The translations under genes and the position numbers were made by a program. The notes under the pieces are model-generated. The model searched no databases. It saw only the letters and a program-made list of their open reading frames with translations, and was not told where the DNA came from. From NCBI RefSeq assembly GCF_052055485.1, contig NZ_CP197171.1, positions 1,550,001 through 1,614,000 on the forward strand: a stretch of 64,000 nucleotides of DNA, read 5' to 3'. Shown here one piece after another: positions 61,588 to 64,000 of the stretch. Every line of letters begins with the position of its first letter. Position 1 is the first letter of the stretch. This stretch comes from Amphibacillus sp052055485. Lineage in GTDB: Bacteria > Bacillota > Bacilli > Bacillales > Amphibacillaceae.

Positions 61588-64000
61588 ATGTCAGATGAAA
61601 AATGGTTTAATCAAGAAGTTGATCAAGTCATTGAAAAACTAAAGACAAACGAAACAGAAGGTTTGTCCCAATCTGATATTAAAACTTTACAAGATAAATG
61701 GGGAAAAAATGAGTTACCTGAAGCGGAAAAAACACCTGAATGGAAAAAGTTTATTCGTCATTTTCATGATGTGCTCATTTACATTTTAATGGTTGCCGCT
61801 TTAATCACGATTATATTAGGTCATTTTGTTGATACAATTGTTATCATGATCGTTGTTATTATCAATGCCCTAATTGGTTATATTCAAGAGAATAGAGCTG
61901 AGAAGGCATTGGAAAGTATTCGAGATATGCTTTCTTTAGAGGCTGTCGTTATTCGGGATAATGAACGAAAAGAAATTGCTTCAGAGGATATTGTCCCAGG
62001 AGATTTAATTCTGCTTAAAGCAGGTGACAAAATCCCAGCCGATTTAAGATTGATTAAAACAAATAATTTGAATGTAGAGGAATCACCACTTACAGGAGAG
62101 TCTACTTCGGTTGAAAAAAGTACAGACACTTTACCAGAAGACACGGTCTTAGGTGATCAAACAAACATGGCTTTTTCCGGTACATCCATTACCTCTGGTA
62201 CGGGTCGTGGGATTGTTATTAGAACAGGAGAGCATACAGAAATCGGAAAAATAAACACATCAATGTCAGAAATAGAAACCGTTCAAACGCCACTGCTTAA
62301 GCAGACCGCACAATTTGGAAAAATGGTTTCAATAGCTATTGTTGGTCTTGCCATTCTGCTTTTTATTTTTGGCTTTATTTTTCATGATTATGAGTTGGGT
62401 GAGTTATTACTTTCAACGATTAGTTTAACTGTAGCAGCCATTCCAGAGGGTTTACCTGCAATTTTATCGATCATTTTAGCCATTGGTGTTCAGGAACTGG
62501 CAGGTAGAAATGCCATTATGAGAACATTACCTTCAGTAGAAACTTTGGGTGCGGTTAATGTAATCTGTTCAGATAAAACAGGGACATTAACAAGGAATGA
62601 AATGACAGTTCAAGCTATTGTCCTTAGTGACAGAGAATTAAAAGTAACCGGAACAGGTTATCAGCCAGACGGTCAAATCCTTGAACAAGATGAGGAGGTC
62701 GATGTCGAAAAAGCCCCAGTATTAAAACAGTTTTTAACAAGTGTTTTATCGATCAATGATACTGAATTAAGAAAAAATGACTCAGGAGAATGGGGAATTA
62801 GCGGTGAGCCCACAGAAGGCTGTCTGGTAACGTTAGCCGAAAAATCAAATCACAAAATTGCTCGTTTACCGATTATCTCAAAGATCCCCTTTGATTCCTC
62901 ATATAAATATATGGCAGGTTTAGTTGAAGAAAACCATAAGAAAATCATTTATGTAAAAGGGGCTCCTGATCGTCTTTTTGAAATGGCGGGTCTCGAAGAA
63001 GGTTCTGCTGAACGAGATTATTGGGAGAAAAAAGTGATTGATCGTTCTAAACAAGGAGAGCGGGTGATCGCGTCAGCTTATAAAGAAGTTGATTCATCTG
63101 TCGAAGAGATTGATCATGCTGATGTTGAACAAGGCTTAACTATGTTAGGAATGGCTGGTATTATGGATCCGCCAAGGGAAGAGGCAATTGATGCAGTTCG
63201 CGAATGTAAACGAGCTGGTATTCGTGTCAAAATGATTACCGGCGACCATAAAGAAACAGCTGTTGCGATAGCTAAGGAAATGAAAATTACTGATCATGAT
63301 GAGGTGATTGAGGGCAGAGAGTTAGATAAGATGGATCAGCAGGAATTACAAGACGTTGTTAGTGAGGTTGATGTTTTTGCCCGAACCAGCCCAGAGAACA
63401 AGCTCAAATTAGTTAAAGCCTTACAAGCAAATGAGCAAGTTATTGCGATGACAGGTGATGGTGTCAATGATGCCCCAGCACTAAAACGTGCTGATATAGG
63501 AGTGGCAATGGGAATAAAGGGAACAGAGGTAGCTAAAGAAGCTTCTAAAATGGTGCTAGTCGATGATAATTTTCGAACGATTGTCAATGCTGTTCGTGAA
63601 GGTCGACGTGTGTATGATAACTTGAAAAAAACGATCCTTTTTATTTTACCGACAAATGGGGCCGAGGCCTTTCTTGTGATGTCAGCTCTACTTTTAGGAC
63701 TTCAAATGCCAATGACACCTGTACAAATTTTATACGTAAATATGATAACAGCAATTACGGTTTCTTTCGCATTAGCGTTTGAAAAACTAGAGGTGGGAAC
63801 AATGGATCGTCCACCTCGAAGGACCAATGCTCGTTTACTAAGTAACTACTATATTTTCCGAATTGTTTTAGTCTCGCTTTTGGTTGGCTTGCCAATCATG
63901 CTGATGAATTCATATATGTTGGCAAATCCAGATGTTTACACGATGGCTGAGGTAAATACCGTTACATTACAGGCGATTGTCTTTTCACAGCTTTTCCATA
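61588..64000 (+). CDS. P-type cation-transporting ATPase (type II, calcium-like), 3' truncated by window edge
   Basis: First 804 codons of a SERCA-like type IIA ATPase; the end lies beyond the window. N-terminal cation_ATPase_N domain, TM1-2 (about residues 60-95), actuator domain with the ESPLTGES loop, ion-binding TM4 motif AAIPEGLPAIL, phosphorylated Asp329 in SDKTGTLT, KGAPDRL in the nucleotide domain, and TGDGVNDAPALK hinge. The PEGLP motif fits calcium or possibly manganese export. GAGGAGAG site before ATG 61588; divergent to gdhA. Confidence 0.93.
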   Translation, partial: MSDEKWFNQEVDQVIEKLKTNETEGLSQSDIKTLQDKWGKNELPEAEKTPEWKKFIRHFHDVLIYILMVAALITIILGHFVDTIVIMIVVIINALIGYIQENRAEKALESIRDMLSLEAVVIRDNERKEIASEDIVPGDLILLKAGDKIPADLRLIKTNNLNVEESPLTGESTSVEKSTDTLPEDTVLGDQTNMAFSGTSITSGTGRGIVIRTGEHTEIGKINTSMSEIETVQTPLLKQTAQFGKMVSIAIVGLAILLFIFGFIFHDYELGELLLSTISLTVAAIPEGLPAILSIILAIGVQELAGRNAIMRTLPSVETLGAVNVICSDKTGTLTRNEMTVQAIVLSDRELKVTGTGYQPDGQILEQDEEVDVEKAPVLKQFLTSVLSINDTELRKNDSGEWGISGEPTEGCLVTLAEKSNHKIARLPIISKIPFDSSYKYMAGLVEENHKKIIYVKGAPDRLFEMAGLEEGSAERDYWEKKVIDRSKQGERVIASAYKEVDSSVEEIDHADVEQGLTMLGMAGIMDPPREEAIDAVRECKRAGIRVKMITGDHKETAVAIAKEMKITDHDEVIEGRELDKMDQQELQDVVSEVDVFARTSPENKLKLVKALQANEQVIAMTGDGVNDAPALKRADIGVAMGIKGTEVAKEASKMVLVDDNFRTIVNAVREGRRVYDNLKKTILFILPTNGAEAFLVMSALLLGLQMPMTPVQILYVNMITAITVSFALAFEKLEVGTMDRPPRRTNARLLSNYYIFRIVLVSLLVGLPIMLMNSYMLANPDVYTMAEVNTVTLQAIVFSQLFH

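Overview
The window is AT-rich, with strong AGGAGG-type ribosome binding sites, frequent TTG/GTG starts, lipoprotein signal peptides with Gram-positive lipoboxes, and LacI/RpiR/SorC/DeoR sugar regulators. This points to a low-GC Firmicute, most likely a facultatively anaerobic Bacillaceae member. An Amphibacillus/Gracilibacillus-like organism is a guess, based on the AhpF/NADH-oxidase-type flavoprotein with cysteines at 128/131 and 337/340, the oxygen-sensitive glycyl radical enzyme and the polysaccharide-centred gene content.

Positions 1-16900 and 39870-46680 form a split locus for intracellular use of (galacto)(gluco)mannan oligosaccharides. Two paralogous ABC importer sets (binding protein plus two permeases, no ATPase) are each followed by mannan enzymes. 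The first set is followed by a GH5 mannanase-like hydrolase, then a cellobiose 2-epimerase-like AGE protein, a GH130_1 mannosylglucose phosphorylase, a LacI regulator and a YesL-like protein. The second set is followed by a GH130_2 mannooligosaccharide phosphorylase and two tandem GH113 mannanases. Further on, a divergent pair of units encodes a GH36 alpha-galactosidase and an ABC exporter plus GH2 beta-mannosidase. No enzyme has a signal peptide, so oligosaccharides would be imported whole, debranched, and cut by hydrolysis or phosphorolysis inside the cell. Candidate LacI operators and CcpA cre sites lie at the promoters.

Positions 17500-39800 hold MscL, a SurA_N-like membrane protein, a YqeK-like HD protein, an RpiR-controlled PTS/GH4 beta-glucoside operon with a LacX-like epimerase, an exported FMN/FAD flavoprotein, a SorC regulator with a Lac/Chb-family PTS (IIA, IIB, IIC), an AhpF-like reductase, and a glycyl radical enzyme cluster (activase, DeoR regulator, YbiW/PflD-like enzyme, FSA-like aldolase). 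The last cluster matches the E. coli anhydroglycolysis gene set and is the best candidate for an unrecognised system here.

Positions 46700-64000 are more ordinary: serC, a nucleotidyltransferase-like protein, a methyltransferase, a tnpB-only IS200/IS605 element, a dihydrouridine synthase, YtoQ, a LacI-controlled GH13 neopullulanase-type enzyme, gdhA and a truncated P-type cation ATPase. The long intergenic regions carry two repeat families: a MITE-like element with perfect 16-bp terminal inverted repeats and 10-bp target duplications (two copies), and a 52-bp-period tandem hairpin repeat (three places). I saw no tRNA, rRNA or CRISPR array.
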